A stretch of 64,000 nucleotides of DNA from Streptomyces naganishii JCM 4654 (GTDB lineage Bacteria; Actinomycetota; Actinomycetes; Streptomycetales; Streptomycetaceae). The first letter of the stretch is position 1, and every line of letters starts with the position of its first letter. The notes beneath the pieces are model-generated. The model was not told the origin of the DNA. It searched no databases and saw only the letters and a list, made by a program, of their open reading frames with translations. Below, in pieces: positions 50,316 through 58,997 of the stretch. A program made the position numbers and the translations under genes. Location of the stretch: the NCBI RefSeq assembly GCF_014650575.1, contig NZ_BMVF01000015.1, positions 1-64,000 of the forward strand. The letters are read 5' to 3'.

Positions 50316-51434
50316 TCAGCCCGCGAGTGTCGCCGGGCTGCCGCCGTTGGCTTCGTACCCGGCCACCGCCAGGGCGCGGTGGACGGCGAACTCGGCCGCC
50401 GGGTCCGGGGACAGGGTCCAGGGGAGGGCGCCGACGTGGCCGTCGACGTGTATGAGCTGGTTCATGGCCTCCGCCCAGCGCTCGGAGCGGACCAGGAAGA
50501 AGACCAGCAGGTGACGGACGTGCGCGAGCATCGGGTCGCCGGGGCGGGCCGCGTGCACCGCGAACAGCGCGCCGTGGATCGCCTTGGTGACGACCTCGCT
50601 CTGGTAGAAGCCGCTGACGAGGTTCACCTCGGGCAAGTGCTCGAAGACCGCGAACAGGGGCATGGCCGCGAGCAGTGACCCGCGCGGCGCGCGGGCGGCG
50701 GCCGCCTCGGCGAACTCCATCGCGAGCTTGCGCGAGCCGTGCCACTTCTCGCACCAGTAGTGCAGGGCGGCCAGGTGCGCCCCCATGTGCGCCGGGGCGC
50801 GGTCGAGGATCTTCAGCCAGAGCTGCTCGAACTCGGGCTGCGAGTAGCCCAGTCCGCGCGCCACCGACAGCTCGACGATGTACGGCACGGGGTCGCCCGG
50901 GGCGAGCAGCGCGGCCTGGCCGCAGACGTCCCTGGCCTCCTCCATGATGATCCGGAACTCGTCCGTCCCCGGCGTCGACGTACGCCACGCCTGCTGCACC
51001 AGGAACTCGGCCTGCACCGCCGCGCCGCCCGCGTCCTTGGGGGCCTCGGCCCGCCACACCCTCAGCCACTGCCCGCCGGGCGTCTCGTGTATCCCGCCCG
51101 GCCGCTGCCGCAGCTCCAGCGAGGCGGCCCCGGCGAAGGCCTGCACGCGCTGCCAGCGCAGCTCGCCCGCCGCCTCGGTGCCCGCGAGCAGCTGGGAGGC
51201 CGCGCGGTAGTCCTGCGTGCGCTGCACCAACTCCAGCACGTCCAGCAGGTCCTGGTCGGGGCCGGGCATGCGGACGTCCAGCTCCTCCGTGGGCACGAAT
51301 CCGTAGTTCGCCGGGTCCGCGGCGTCCGGGTGCCCGGGCGGCACCTGCTCGATGACACCCCGCCCGCGCCGCAGGAAGGGGACCAGCACGAAGCCCAGCA
51401 TGACCAGTGCCATCAGGACCCAGAGAATCTCCAT
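50316..51434 (-). CDS. Conserved actinobacterial protein with one N-terminal membrane helix
   Basis: The 372-residue protein starts MEILWVLMALVMLGFVLVPF, a single anchor, and the remainder is a helical cytoplasmic domain with TPR-like character (YRAASQLLAGTEAAGELRWQ, YSQPEFEQLWLKILDRAPAH, HYWCEKWHGSRKLAMEFAEA). I recall orthologs annotated as hypothetical next to metB in Streptomyces. No catalytic motif. It is divergent from metB across 126 bp. Confidence 0.72.
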   Translation of the reverse strand: MEILWVLMALVMLGFVLVPFLRRGRGVIEQVPPGHPDAADPANYGFVPTEELDVRMPGPDQDLLDVLELVQRTQDYRAASQLLAGTEAAGELRWQRVQAFAGAASLELRQRPGGIHETPGGQWLRVWRAEAPKDAGGAAVQAEFLVQQAWRTSTPGTDEFRIIMEEARDVCGQAALLAPGDPVPYIVELSVARGLGYSQPEFEQLWLKILDRAPAHMGAHLAALHYWCEKWHGSRKLAMEFAEAAAARAPRGSLLAAMPLFAVFEHLPEVNLVSGFYQSEVVTKAIHGALFAVHAARPGDPMLAHVRHLLVFFLVRSERWAEAMNQLIHVDGHVGALPWTLSPDPAAEFAVHRALAVAGYEANGGSPATLAG

Positions 51435-51560
51435 GCCTCAAGCGAACCAGACAGCGCCGACAATTGGCCAACCCGTCCCGCGAGCCTGTGGAAAACCCGC
51501 CACCGGCGCGGTGCGGCCGCCGTCCGGCACCCGGCCCGCGGGCGCACTACCCTCGGGCCC

Positions 51561-52715
51561 ATGAGCGACAGGCACATCAGTCAGCACTTCGAGACCCTCG
51601 CGATCCACGCGGGCAACACCGCGGATCCCCTCACCGGCGCGGTCGTCCCGCCGATCTACCAGGTCTCCACCTACAAGCAGGACGGCGTGGGCGGTCTGCG
51701 CGGCGGCTACGAGTACAGCCGCAGCGCCAACCCGACCAGGACCGCGCTGGAGGAGAACCTCGCGGCCCTCGAGGGCGGCCGCCGTGGCCTCGCCTTCGCG
51801 TCCGGACTGGCGGCCGAGGACTGCCTGTTGCGTACGCTGCTCACCCCCGGCGACCACGTCGTCATCCCCAACGACGCCTACGGCGGAACCTTCCGCCTCT
51901 TCGCCAAGGTGGTCTCCCGGTGGGGCGTGGAGTGGTCGGTGGCCGACACCAGCGACCCGGCCGCCGTACGGGCCGCCCTCACCCCGAAGACCAAGGTCGT
52001 CTGGGTGGAGACCCCCTCCAACCCGCTGCTCGGCATCACCGACATCGCCGCCGTGGCCCAGGTCGCCCGGGACGCGGGCGCCCGGCTCGTCGTCGACAAC
52101 ACCTTCGCCACGCCCTACCTCCAGCAGCCCCTCGCGCTCGGCGCGGACGTGGTCGTGCACTCGCTCACCAAGTACATGGGCGGCCACTCGGACGTCGTGG
52201 GCGGCGCGCTGATCGTCGGCGACACCGCGCTGGGCGACGAGCTGGCGTACCACCAGAACGCCATGGGCGCCGTCGCCGGCCCCTTCGACTCCTGGCTGGT
52301 GCTGCGCGGTACCAAGACCCTCGCGGTCCGCATGGAGCGGCACAGCGAGAACGCCACGAAGATCGCCGACATGCTCACCCGGCACGCGCGCGTGACGAGC
52401 GTGCTGTACCCGGGCCTGCCCGACCACCCCGGTCACGAGGTCGCCGCCAAGCAGATGCGGGCGTTCGGCGGGATGGTCTCCTTCCGGGTCGAGGGCGGCG
52501 AGGAGGCGGCCGTGGAGGTCTGCAACCGCGCCAAGGTGTTCACGCTCGGCGAGTCCCTGGGCGGCGTCGAGTCCCTGATCGAGCACCCCGGACGCATGAC
52601 CCACGCCTCCGCGGCCGGCTCCGCCCTGGAGGTCCCGGGCGACCTGGTCCGTCTCTCGGTGGGCATCGAGAACGCCGACGACCTGCTCGAGGACCTTCAG
52701 CAGGCCCTCGGCTGA
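51561..52715 (+). CDS. metB: Cystathionine gamma-synthase / gamma-lyase family PLP enzyme
   Basis: The 384-residue Cys/Met metabolism enzyme has TLAIHAGNTADPLTGAVVPP, YEYSRSANPTRTALEENLAA with the Tyr and Arg phosphate-binding pair, DNTFATPYLQQPLALGADVV, the PLP Lys in VVHSLTKYMGGHSDVVGGAL, and TLGESLGGVESLIEHP. It condenses an O-acyl homoserine with cysteine to cystathionine, or runs the gamma-lyase reaction; sequence alone does not separate the two. Cytoplasmic. ATG at 51561; no SAM riboswitch is seen upstream. Confidence 0.9.
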   Translation: MSDRHISQHFETLAIHAGNTADPLTGAVVPPIYQVSTYKQDGVGGLRGGYEYSRSANPTRTALEENLAALEGGRRGLAFASGLAAEDCLLRTLLTPGDHVVIPNDAYGGTFRLFAKVVSRWGVEWSVADTSDPAAVRAALTPKTKVVWVETPSNPLLGITDIAAVAQVARDAGARLVVDNTFATPYLQQPLALGADVVVHSLTKYMGGHSDVVGGALIVGDTALGDELAYHQNAMGAVAGPFDSWLVLRGTKTLAVRMERHSENATKIADMLTRHARVTSVLYPGLPDHPGHEVAAKQMRAFGGMVSFRVEGGEEAAVEVCNRAKVFTLGESLGGVESLIEHPGRMTHASAAGSALEVPGDLVRLSVGIENADDLLEDLQQALG

Positions 52716-52725
52716 CGGTCGCCTC

Positions 52726-52974
52726 TCACCAGCCCGTCAGCGGTGGGGTCGTCTGCGAGGGCGGCTCCACCCAGGGGCGTACCGTCAGCGCCCACACGGT
52801 GAAGGCCACGGCCGCGGCGACGAGCAGCAGCCACAGCATCCGGCGGGCGGCCGTCCGGCGGCGCAGCATCCGGCCGCCGCGGCGCACCACGTCCTCGTAC
52901 AGATCCGCCGGCACCTGCGGCGGGGTCTGGTCCAGGATCCGCCGTACGGCCGCCTCACGCTCGGTCCGGTTCAC
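52726..52974 (-). CDS. Small single-pass membrane protein, sigma-gene partner
   Basis: This 82-residue protein has a cytoplasmic N-terminus (MNRTEREAAVRRILDQTPPQ, VPADLYEDVVRRGGRMLRRR) and one helix (MLWLLLVAAAVAFTVWALTV). The short cytoplasmic helix plus membrane anchor resembles membrane-bound anti-sigma factors, but the zinc-binding HxxxCxxC motif is absent. It lies 52 bp behind the sigma-like gene in the same direction, which supports a regulatory pair. Confidence 0.72.
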   Translation of the reverse strand: MNRTEREAAVRRILDQTPPQVPADLYEDVVRRGGRMLRRRTAARRMLWLLLVAAAVAFTVWALTVRPWVEPPSQTTPPLTGW

Positions 52975-53026
52975 GTCCCTCCCCTGCCCTTCCCTCCCTC
53001 TGGCTTCCTCCCCCGGCGCTCCCCGC

Positions 53027-53530
53027 TCACGACGGAGCGACCTTCGGGCCGCGCACCGTGGGGGCGCGGCCGCGGGGCGGGTGGGTGAGCGTGGTGATCG
53101 CCCGGTCGCAGATGGCGCGGACGCGTTCCGTGGGCAGCCCCAGCAGGGCCGCCGCCTGCTCCTCGGCGACGCCCTCGTACAGCCTGAGGACGACGATCAG
53201 CCGCTCCTGCGGCGTGAGGACGGCCAGGGTGCCGGGCGGCCGCGGGCGGTCCCGGCCGATCGCGGCGTGCTGATGCCACGCCTCGCGCGCGTACCGGGTG
53301 GCCAGGTACTGGCGGGCGCGGTCGTACGGGTCCTCGCCGCGCAGCCGGTGCCAGCACGCGTACGTGTGCGCGAGGGCGAGGGTCAGCAGGCGCCGCGCGC
53401 GCGGGTTGGCGTCCGGGGCCTCCGCGGTGAGGAGCGTGGCGGCATGCAGCAGCCGCCCGGCCGCGCCCGCGACGAACGCCTCGAACTCCCGGGCCGGGCG
53501 AGCGTCGTGGGACGCCTGCCGTTCTCGCAC
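53027..53530 (-). CDS. Degenerate ECF sigma factor-like protein
   Basis: GTG at 53530 with GGGGGAGGCGCG upstream gives 167 residues; ATG at 53584 would add 18. Region 4 is recognisable: AVLTPQERLIVVLRLYEGVA with EEQAAALLGLPTERVRAICD as helix-turn-helix. Region 2 is weak (ALAHTYACWHRLRGEDPYDR, ARQYLATRYAR) and the family DAEDLVQ-type motif is missing. It may have lost -10 recognition. Paired with the 52726 membrane protein. Confidence 0.72.
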   Translation of the reverse strand: MRERQASHDARPAREFEAFVAGAAGRLLHAATLLTAEAPDANPRARRLLTLALAHTYACWHRLRGEDPYDRARQYLATRYAREAWHQHAAIGRDRPRPPGTLAVLTPQERLIVVLRLYEGVAEEQAAALLGLPTERVRAICDRAITTLTHPPRGRAPTVRGPKVAPS

Positions 53531-53682
53531 CGCGCCTCCCCCCGAGGGCGATCGTGAGGGACCGGGCCCGTCCGCGTACGGCATGCGCGACCGCGTGCGA
53601 CTGGGGGCCCGGTCTCATCTGAGGCCAGGCGGGGGCCGCCGGTCAAGAGTCGCGCGCCGGGCGCCCGCGCACCGCGGGGTTC

Positions 53683-54210
53683 CTACGACGCCGGGGTCGT
53701 CGCCTCCGCCGGCGGCACCGACGGGGATGCCTGCCGGGCGGACAGGGCGTGGTTGAAGCGGGTCAGCAGGGAGCAGAACGTCTCGCGTTCCTCCGGCGAC
53801 CACTCCCCGGTCAGCTCGGCCATCAGCTGCCGCCTGGAGGTGCGCACCTCGTCCAGCCGCGACAGCCCGCGCGGGGACAGCTGAAGCACCACCGCCCGGC
53901 CGTCCTCGGGGTGCGAGGTGCGCTTGACCAGCCCGGTGTCGACGAGCGGCGCCACCTGGCGGGTGACCGTGGAGGAGTCGATGCCCATGCTCGCGGCGAG
54001 CGCCTTGACGCCCATCGGGCCCTCCTTGTCCAGGCGGTTGAGCAGGAGGTACGCGGCGCGGTCCATGGAGTTGCGCACCTGCCCGACCCCGCCGAGCCGG
54101 GTCTGTTCGGCACGCCGGGCGAACACCGCCACCTCGTGCTGGAGGATGTCGAGAAGACCGGTGTCACCGACGGTCGTCATGTCCATCGACATTTCAGGTG
54201 TTGTGGGCAT
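53683..54210 (-). CDS. MarR family transcriptional regulator
   Basis: ATG at 54210 gives 175 residues. The winged helix is AYLLLNRLDKEGPMGVKALA with SMGIDSSTVTRQVAPLVDTG and wing LVKRTSHPEDGRAVVLQLSP, typical of MarR. The dimer helices lie at both ends. It is divergent from ilvA over 147 bp and could control it or the regulator's own expression. Ligand unknown. Confidence 0.88.
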   Translation of the reverse strand: MPTTPEMSMDMTTVGDTGLLDILQHEVAVFARRAEQTRLGGVGQVRNSMDRAAYLLLNRLDKEGPMGVKALAASMGIDSSTVTRQVAPLVDTGLVKRTSHPEDGRAVVLQLSPRGLSRLDEVRTSRRQLMAELTGEWSPEERETFCSLLTRFNHALSARQASPSVPPAEATTPAS

Positions 54211-54357
54211 GGCCGGGGGCTCACTTCTGAAGGGCGGCTGCTTGGGTTGGGGGACAGGGTACGCGGCCGGGGCACGGGCCGTACCGGCGCTGCGCAATCC
54301 GGTCTCGGAGGTTGGTCACACCGCCGTCCGCGGCCCGTGAACTGCGAGACTTGGGGC

Positions 54358-55587
54358 ATGAGCTACAGCACGGCCGGCTCCCTGCGTTCGGTCACCCTCG
54401 ACGACGTGCTCGGTGCCCAGAAGATGCTCTCCGGGATCGCGCGCGTGACCGCGATGGAAGGCAGCAGGCACCTGTCCCAGCTGGTGGGCGCGCCGGTGCT
54501 GCTGAAGTGCGAGAACCTCCAGCGGACGGGTTCGTTCAAGCTGCGCGGCGCCTACGTCCGCATCGCCGGGCTGCTGCCCGAGGAGCGCGCCGCGGGCGTG
54601 GTGGCCGCGAGCGCGGGGAACCACGCGCAGGGCGTCGCGCTCGCGTCCTCGCTGCTCGGCGTGCACTCCACGGTGTTCATGCCCAAGGGCGCCCCGCTGC
54701 CCAAGATCAGCGCGACCCGGGACTACGGCGCGGAGGTGCGCCTGCACGGCCAGGTGGTCGACGAGACGCTGGCCGCCGCCCAGGAGCACGCGGAGCGGAC
54801 CGGCGCCGTCTTCATCCACCCCTTCGACCACCCGGACGTCATCGCGGGCCAGGGCACGGTGGGGCTGGAGATCCTCGAGCAGTGCCCGCAGGTGCGCACG
54901 ATCGTCGTCGGCATCGGCGGCGGCGGGCTCGCGGCCGGGATCGCGGTGGCGGTGAAGTCGCTCAAGCCGGACGTGCGGATCATCGGCGTGCAGGCCGAGG
55001 GCTCGGCGGCGTATCCGCCCTCGCTGGCGGCCGGGCGGCCGGTGGCGATCGAGAACCCGGCGACGATGGCCGACGGGATCAAGGTCGGCCGGCCGGGCGA
55101 GGTGCCCTTCGCGATCGTCGAGGAGCTGGTCGACGAGGTCCGCACGGTCGGCGAGGACCAGCTCTCCGCGGCGCTGCTGCTGTGCCTGGAGCGGGCCAAG
55201 CTGGTCGTCGAGCCGGCCGGCGCCAGCCCGGTCGCGGCGCTGCTCGGCGGCGGCGAGGGGATCGAGGGCCCGGTCGTGGCGGTGCTGTCGGGCGGCAACG
55301 TCGATCCGGTGCTGCTCCAGCGCGTCCTGCGGCACGGCATGGCCGCGCAGGGCCGCTACCTGGCGGTACGGCTGCGGCTGACGGACCGTCCCGGCGCCCT
55401 CGCCACGCTTCTGGGGGTGTTGTCAGTGGCCGACGCTAACGTCCTCGATGTGAGCCACGTACGGACCGACCCGCGGCTCGGGCTCACGGAGGCGGAGGTG
55501 GAGCTGCACCTGGAGACGAAGGGACCGGCGCACTGCGCCGAGGTCGGCCAGGCACTGCGCGACGCCGGCTACACGGTCATCGACTGA
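54358..55587 (+). CDS. ilvA: Threonine ammonia-lyase (threonine deaminase)
   Basis: The 409-residue PLP enzyme converts threonine to 2-oxobutanoate. PLP Lys is in RTGSFKLRGAYVRIAG; the phosphate loop is VGIGGGGLAAG; ASAGNHAQGVALASSLLGV and VVEPAGASPVAALLGGGEG are also present. One C-terminal ACT-like domain (about 330-409, LRLTDRPGALATLLGVLSVA) replaces the two of the long biosynthetic form, so it is the short type. It feeds isoleucine synthesis or threonine breakdown and propionyl-CoA supply. A small hairpin terminator follows. Confidence 0.92.
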   Translation: MSYSTAGSLRSVTLDDVLGAQKMLSGIARVTAMEGSRHLSQLVGAPVLLKCENLQRTGSFKLRGAYVRIAGLLPEERAAGVVAASAGNHAQGVALASSLLGVHSTVFMPKGAPLPKISATRDYGAEVRLHGQVVDETLAAAQEHAERTGAVFIHPFDHPDVIAGQGTVGLEILEQCPQVRTIVVGIGGGGLAAGIAVAVKSLKPDVRIIGVQAEGSAAYPPSLAAGRPVAIENPATMADGIKVGRPGEVPFAIVEELVDEVRTVGEDQLSAALLLCLERAKLVVEPAGASPVAALLGGGEGIEGPVVAVLSGGNVDPVLLQRVLRHGMAAQGRYLAVRLRLTDRPGALATLLGVLSVADANVLDVSHVRTDPRLGLTEAEVELHLETKGPAHCAEVGQALRDAGYTVID

Positions 55588-55602
55588 GGCGCCGCGGCGC
55601 GA

Positions 55603-55623
55603 GCCGCCGGCGACTCCGGCGGC
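55603..55623 (+). terminator. Terminator after ilvA
   Basis: GCCGCCGG pairs with CCGGCGGC around CGACT, 15 bp after the stop. Confidence 0.65.
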
Positions 55624-55678
55624 CCGAGTCGCGGGCCGGAAAGCCCTTCGTCACCCGTTCGGGCAAATCCATTGAGAG

Positions 55679-55694
55679 ACGCGATACATCGCGT
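55679..55694. promoter_or_regulatory. Inverted repeat ACGCGAT-AC-ATCGCGT upstream of the ABC exporter
   Basis: The 7-bp arms are perfect. It is 129 bp from the exporter start, within A/T-richer DNA that suits a promoter. It resembles sites of PadR/TetR-type repressors that control drug exporters; no such gene is next to it. Confidence 0.6.
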
Positions 55695-55823
55695 TATGGT
55701 GTGTCGCGTGGCCGCACCGCTCGCGGTGCACTGCGCGAGCGCTGCCGCAGGCGAAATTCGCAGGCGGAACAGCGCCTGCATACCTAGGCTTTTCCGACAA
55801 TCCCCGACGACGTGGAGACTCAC

Positions 55824-56843
55824 ATGCCAGGCGCCATCTATGCCGAAGGCCTGGTGAAGACCTTCGGTGACGTAAGGGCTCTGGACGGCGTCGACCTCGA
55901 TGTCCCCGAGGGCACCGTGCTGGGCCTGCTCGGGCCGAACGGCGCGGGCAAGACCACCGCCGTCCGCTGTCTGACCACCCTGCTGCGACCCGACTCCGGC
56001 AAGGCCGTGGTCGCCGGCGTCGACGTGCTCAGGCAGCCCGACCAGGTCCGGCGCTCGATCGGCCTGTCCGGCCAGTTCGCCGCGGTCGACGAGTACCTGA
56101 CCGGACGCGAGAACCTCCAGATGGTCGGCCGGCTGTACCAGATGCCGGGCAGGGCCGCGAAGGCCAGGGCCGCGGAGCTGCTGGAGCAGTTCCACCTCGC
56201 GGACGCCGCCGACCGCCCCGCCAAGACCTACTCCGGAGGCATGCGCCGCCGGCTCGACCTGGCGGCGGCGCTCGTCGTCTCGCCGCCGGTGATGTTCATG
56301 GACGAGCCGACGACCGGGCTCGACCCCCGCAACCGCCAGCAGCTGTGGGAGGTCATCAAGCAGCTCGTCTCCGGTGGTACGACGCTGCTGCTGACCACGC
56401 AGTATCTGGAGGAGGCCGACCATCTCGCGCACGAGATAGCGGTGGTCGACCACGGCCGTGTCATCGCCCGCGGCACCTCCGACCAGCTCAAGGCCCGCAC
56501 CGGCGGCGAGCGCGTCGAGGTCGTCGTGCACGAGCGCGGCCACATCGCCACCGCCTCCCAGGTGCTGCGCGGCTTCGGCAAGGGCGAGACCACGGTCGAG
56601 GACCACACCCGCAAGCTCACCGTGCCCGTCACCGGCGGCGCCAAGCTGCTGGCCGAGGTCATCCGTGAGCTGGACTCCCGCGGCATCGAGATCGACGACA
56701 TCGGACTGCGCCGCCCGACCCTCGACGACGTGTTCCTGTCCCTGACGGGTCACGCGGCCGAGACCGAGGAGCAGACCGGAGCGGACGGCGAGGGCGACGC
56801 CGGCCCCAAGGACCGCAGGCCCAAGAAGGAGACCGTCAAGTGA
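55824..56843 (+). CDS. ABC transporter ATP-binding protein (DrrA type)
   Basis: ATG at 55824 has GGAG 8 bases upstream; ATG at 55812 is alternative. The 339-residue protein has Walker A LLGPNGAGKTTAVR, Q-loop IGLSGQFAAVDEYLTG, signature YSGGMRRRLDLAAALV, Walker B PPVMFMDEPTTGLDP and H-loop LLTTQYLEEAD. The C-terminal DUF4162 domain is typical of daunorubicin-resistance DrrA proteins. It powers export with the next gene's permease; stop and start overlap (GTGA). A charged tail with K-K-E-T ends the chain. Confidence 0.92.
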   Translation: MPGAIYAEGLVKTFGDVRALDGVDLDVPEGTVLGLLGPNGAGKTTAVRCLTTLLRPDSGKAVVAGVDVLRQPDQVRRSIGLSGQFAAVDEYLTGRENLQMVGRLYQMPGRAAKARAAELLEQFHLADAADRPAKTYSGGMRRRLDLAAALVVSPPVMFMDEPTTGLDPRNRQQLWEVIKQLVSGGTTLLLTTQYLEEADHLAHEIAVVDHGRVIARGTSDQLKARTGGERVEVVVHERGHIATASQVLRGFGKGETTVEDHTRKLTVPVTGGAKLLAEVIRELDSRGIEIDDIGLRRPTLDDVFLSLTGHAAETEEQTGADGEGDAGPKDRRPKKETVK

Positions 56844-57640
56844 GTGCCGTGAGCGATTCCCTGGTCATCGCCCAGCGGAACCTGATCCGCATGGGCCGCA
56901 TCCCCGAGATGATCATCTTCGGGCTGATCCAGCCCATCATGTTCGTGGTGCTGTTCACCTACGTGTTCGGCGGCTCGATCCAGGTCGGCTCGTCCAGCTC
57001 CACCCAGGACTACCGCGAGTTCCTGATGGCCGGCATCTTCGCCCAGACGGTCACGTTCGCCACGGCGGGCGCGGGCGCGGGCATAGCCGACGACATGCAC
57101 AAGGGCCTCATCGACCGGTTCCGCTCGCTGCCCATGGCGCGCGGTGCGGTGCTGACCGGCCGCACCATGGCCGACCTGGTGCAGACGACGCTCACCCTCG
57201 TCGTCCTCGCGGTCGTCGCCCTGATCGTCGGCTGGCGCACGCACGAGAACTTCGCCAAGGTCCTCGCCGGGTTCGCCGTGCTCCTGCTGCTCGGGTACGC
57301 GTTCTCGTGGATCGGCGCGCTGATCGGCCTCTCCGTGCGCACGCCGGAAGCGGCGACCTCGGGCGGTCTGATCTGGCTCTTCCCGCTGACCTTCATCTCG
57401 AACGCGTTCGTGGACGCCAACCAGATGCCCGCCTTCCTCCGTCACATAGCGGAGTGGAACCCGTTCAGCGCCACCGTCCAGGCCTGTCGCGAGCTGTTCG
57501 GCAACCTCCCCCCGGGCTTCAAGACCCCCGACGCCTGGCCCATGCAGCACCCGGTGTGGGCGTCGCTGATCTGGTCGGTCCTGATCATCGCGGTCTTCCG
57601 CACCCTGGCGGTCCGCAAGTACCGCTCGGCCACCGCGTGA
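56840..57640 (+). CDS. ABC-2 type permease (DrrB type)
   Basis: GTG at 56840 overlaps the ATPase stop. The 266-residue permease has six hydrophobic segments (MIIFGLIQPIMFVVLFTYVF, FLMAGIFAQTVTFATAGAGA, TTLTLVVLAVVALIVGWRTH, VLLLLGYAFSWIGALIGLSV, GLIWLFPLTFISNAFVDANQ, WASLIWSVLIIAVFRTLAV). The ABC-2 signature near residue 95 reads LIDRFRSLPMARGAVLTGRT. With the ATPase it forms a homodimeric exporter for a drug or lipid. Confidence 0.92.
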   Translation: MSAVSDSLVIAQRNLIRMGRIPEMIIFGLIQPIMFVVLFTYVFGGSIQVGSSSSTQDYREFLMAGIFAQTVTFATAGAGAGIADDMHKGLIDRFRSLPMARGAVLTGRTMADLVQTTLTLVVLAVVALIVGWRTHENFAKVLAGFAVLLLLGYAFSWIGALIGLSVRTPEAATSGGLIWLFPLTFISNAFVDANQMPAFLRHIAEWNPFSATVQACRELFGNLPPGFKTPDAWPMQHPVWASLIWSVLIIAVFRTLAVRKYRSATA

Positions 57641-57669
57641 GCGTGAGGGCGGGCGGAACGGCATGAAGA

Positions 57670-57699
57670 AGCCCCCGGTGCTCGAGGGCGCCGGGGGCT
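57670..57699. terminator. Bidirectional terminator between the ABC permease and greA
   Basis: AGCCCCCGG pairs with CCGGGGGCT (9 bp, 12-nt loop with partial pairing), between convergent genes. Confidence 0.75.
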
Positions 57700-57720
57700 C
57701 GTTCGTCGAACGGGGCCGGG

Positions 57721-58221
57721 TCAGCCCGAGTAGGGCTCGGCCTTGAGGATCTTGACCGAGGCCTTCTTGCCGTTCGGGAGTTCGTACTCCGCGTCCTCGC
57801 CGACCTTGTGGCCCATCACGCCGGAGCCCAGGGGGGACTGCGGCGAGTAGGTCTCGATGTCGGCGCTCGCGTACTCACGCGAAGCCAGAAGGAAGCTCAG
57901 CGTGTCGTCCTCGTCACCGTCGAAGGCGATCGTCACGACCATGCCGGGGGCCACGGTGCCGTCCGCGGAGGTCGGAGCCTCGCCCACCTGGGCGTTCTCC
58001 AGGAGCTGGGTCAGCTGGCGCACACGGAGCTCCTGCTTGCCCTGCTCCTCCTTGGCCGCGTGGTACCCGCCGTTCTCCCGCAGGTCGCCCTCCTCGCGCG
58101 CGGCCGCGATCTTGGCGGCGATCTCCGTGCGCGCAGGACCAGTAAGGTACTCAAGCTCGTCCTTGAGCTTGTTGTACGCCTCCTGGGTCAGCCAGGTGAC
58201 GTTCTCGCTGGTCTGGGTCAC
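57721..58221 (-). CDS. greA: Transcription elongation factor GreA
   Basis: GTG at 58221 follows GAGGAGCACC and gives 166 residues. The N-terminal coiled coil has the acidic tip AAREEGDLRENGGYHAAKEE, which reaches the RNA polymerase active site. The C-terminal FKBP-like domain reads SPQSPLGSGVMGHKVGEDAE and ends YELPNGKKASVKILKAEP. GreA restarts backtracked polymerase by stimulating RNA cleavage. The acidic tip residues D and E are present. Confidence 0.95.
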   Translation of the reverse strand: MTQTSENVTWLTQEAYNKLKDELEYLTGPARTEIAAKIAAAREEGDLRENGGYHAAKEEQGKQELRVRQLTQLLENAQVGEAPTSADGTVAPGMVVTIAFDGDEDDTLSFLLASREYASADIETYSPQSPLGSGVMGHKVGEDAEYELPNGKKASVKILKAEPYSG

Positions 58222-58396
58222 AGGTGCTCCTCGTCGGTACTGGGAATACAAAGCATCGCCCTACCCAGAAGAATGGTCCCTCTTGGAAGGGCGAAACCAC
58301 GAGCCTAACAATTCAGGGCCCAAAGGGGGAGGACATAAGCCGTCACTTTGGCGTCAACGCAGGTCAGGGCCTACGTATTCCGGGCGAAGTGGGCCC

Positions 58397-58795
58397 TCAC
58401 CCGGCGTGGCAGCCGAGCAGCTCGGCCGTCGTGCCCCGGGACGTCGTACGCAGCGTGACCACCTTGTCGATACGCGTGGCGTGCTGGTCGAAGCGGAAGT
58501 CGGCCCGGCCCACCTCGTCGCCGTTGGCCGCCTGCGAGCGCAGGGTGCAGTAGCCGCGGACCCCGGCGTCCTTGCGGACCTCCAGATGGACCTGCACGGA
58601 GTCGTCGGCGGCCTGGAATGCGATGACCTGCCCGCTGATCTCGTTCTGGCCGACGTAGTGGTAGGCGAAGTAGCCGACCAGGGCGAGGAGCACGGCGCCC
58701 AGGACACCGCCCGCGACCCTGAGCTTGCGGTCGGCGCGCTCGTCCGCGGAGCGGCCGTAGCGGCCCTCGGGGAGCCGGGTGCTCGCCGTACTCAT
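58397..58795 (-). CDS. DUF4307 family membrane protein
   Basis: The 132-residue protein has RYGRSADERADRKLRVAGGV, one membrane segment (LGAVLLALVGYFAYHYV) and an external beta domain with EISGQVIAFQAADDSVQVHL and two Cys (GYCTLRSQA, LLGCHAG) that may form a disulfide. This matches the DUF4307 family, universal in actinobacteria near greA and mca, function unknown. ATG at 58795. Confidence 0.88.
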   Translation of the reverse strand: MSTASTRLPEGRYGRSADERADRKLRVAGGVLGAVLLALVGYFAYHYVGQNEISGQVIAFQAADDSVQVHLEVRKDAGVRGYCTLRSQAANGDEVGRADFRFDQHATRIDKVVTLRTTSRGTTAELLGCHAG

Positions 58796-58997
58796 GATCG
58801 TCCTCTCGGCAGGAGCGGGACGGCGGTCCCGCGGGGGGCTCCCAGGGCGGGCCCCGGAATTATTCGTCCCCCGATTCGGTCACTATAGAAGGCCCCGCCC
58901 GCAGACCGGCCGCCACCCCGCAGCGACGTCCCCGCGGTACGGCACACGGTGACTGCCCGGGACGCCGGGCACCGACTTGACCAATGAGGATTGAGCC

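Noticed and set aside
51435..51560. SAM riboswitch or T-box before metB
   Set aside because: The 126-bp leader shows neither conserved riboswitch stems nor a T-box sequence.
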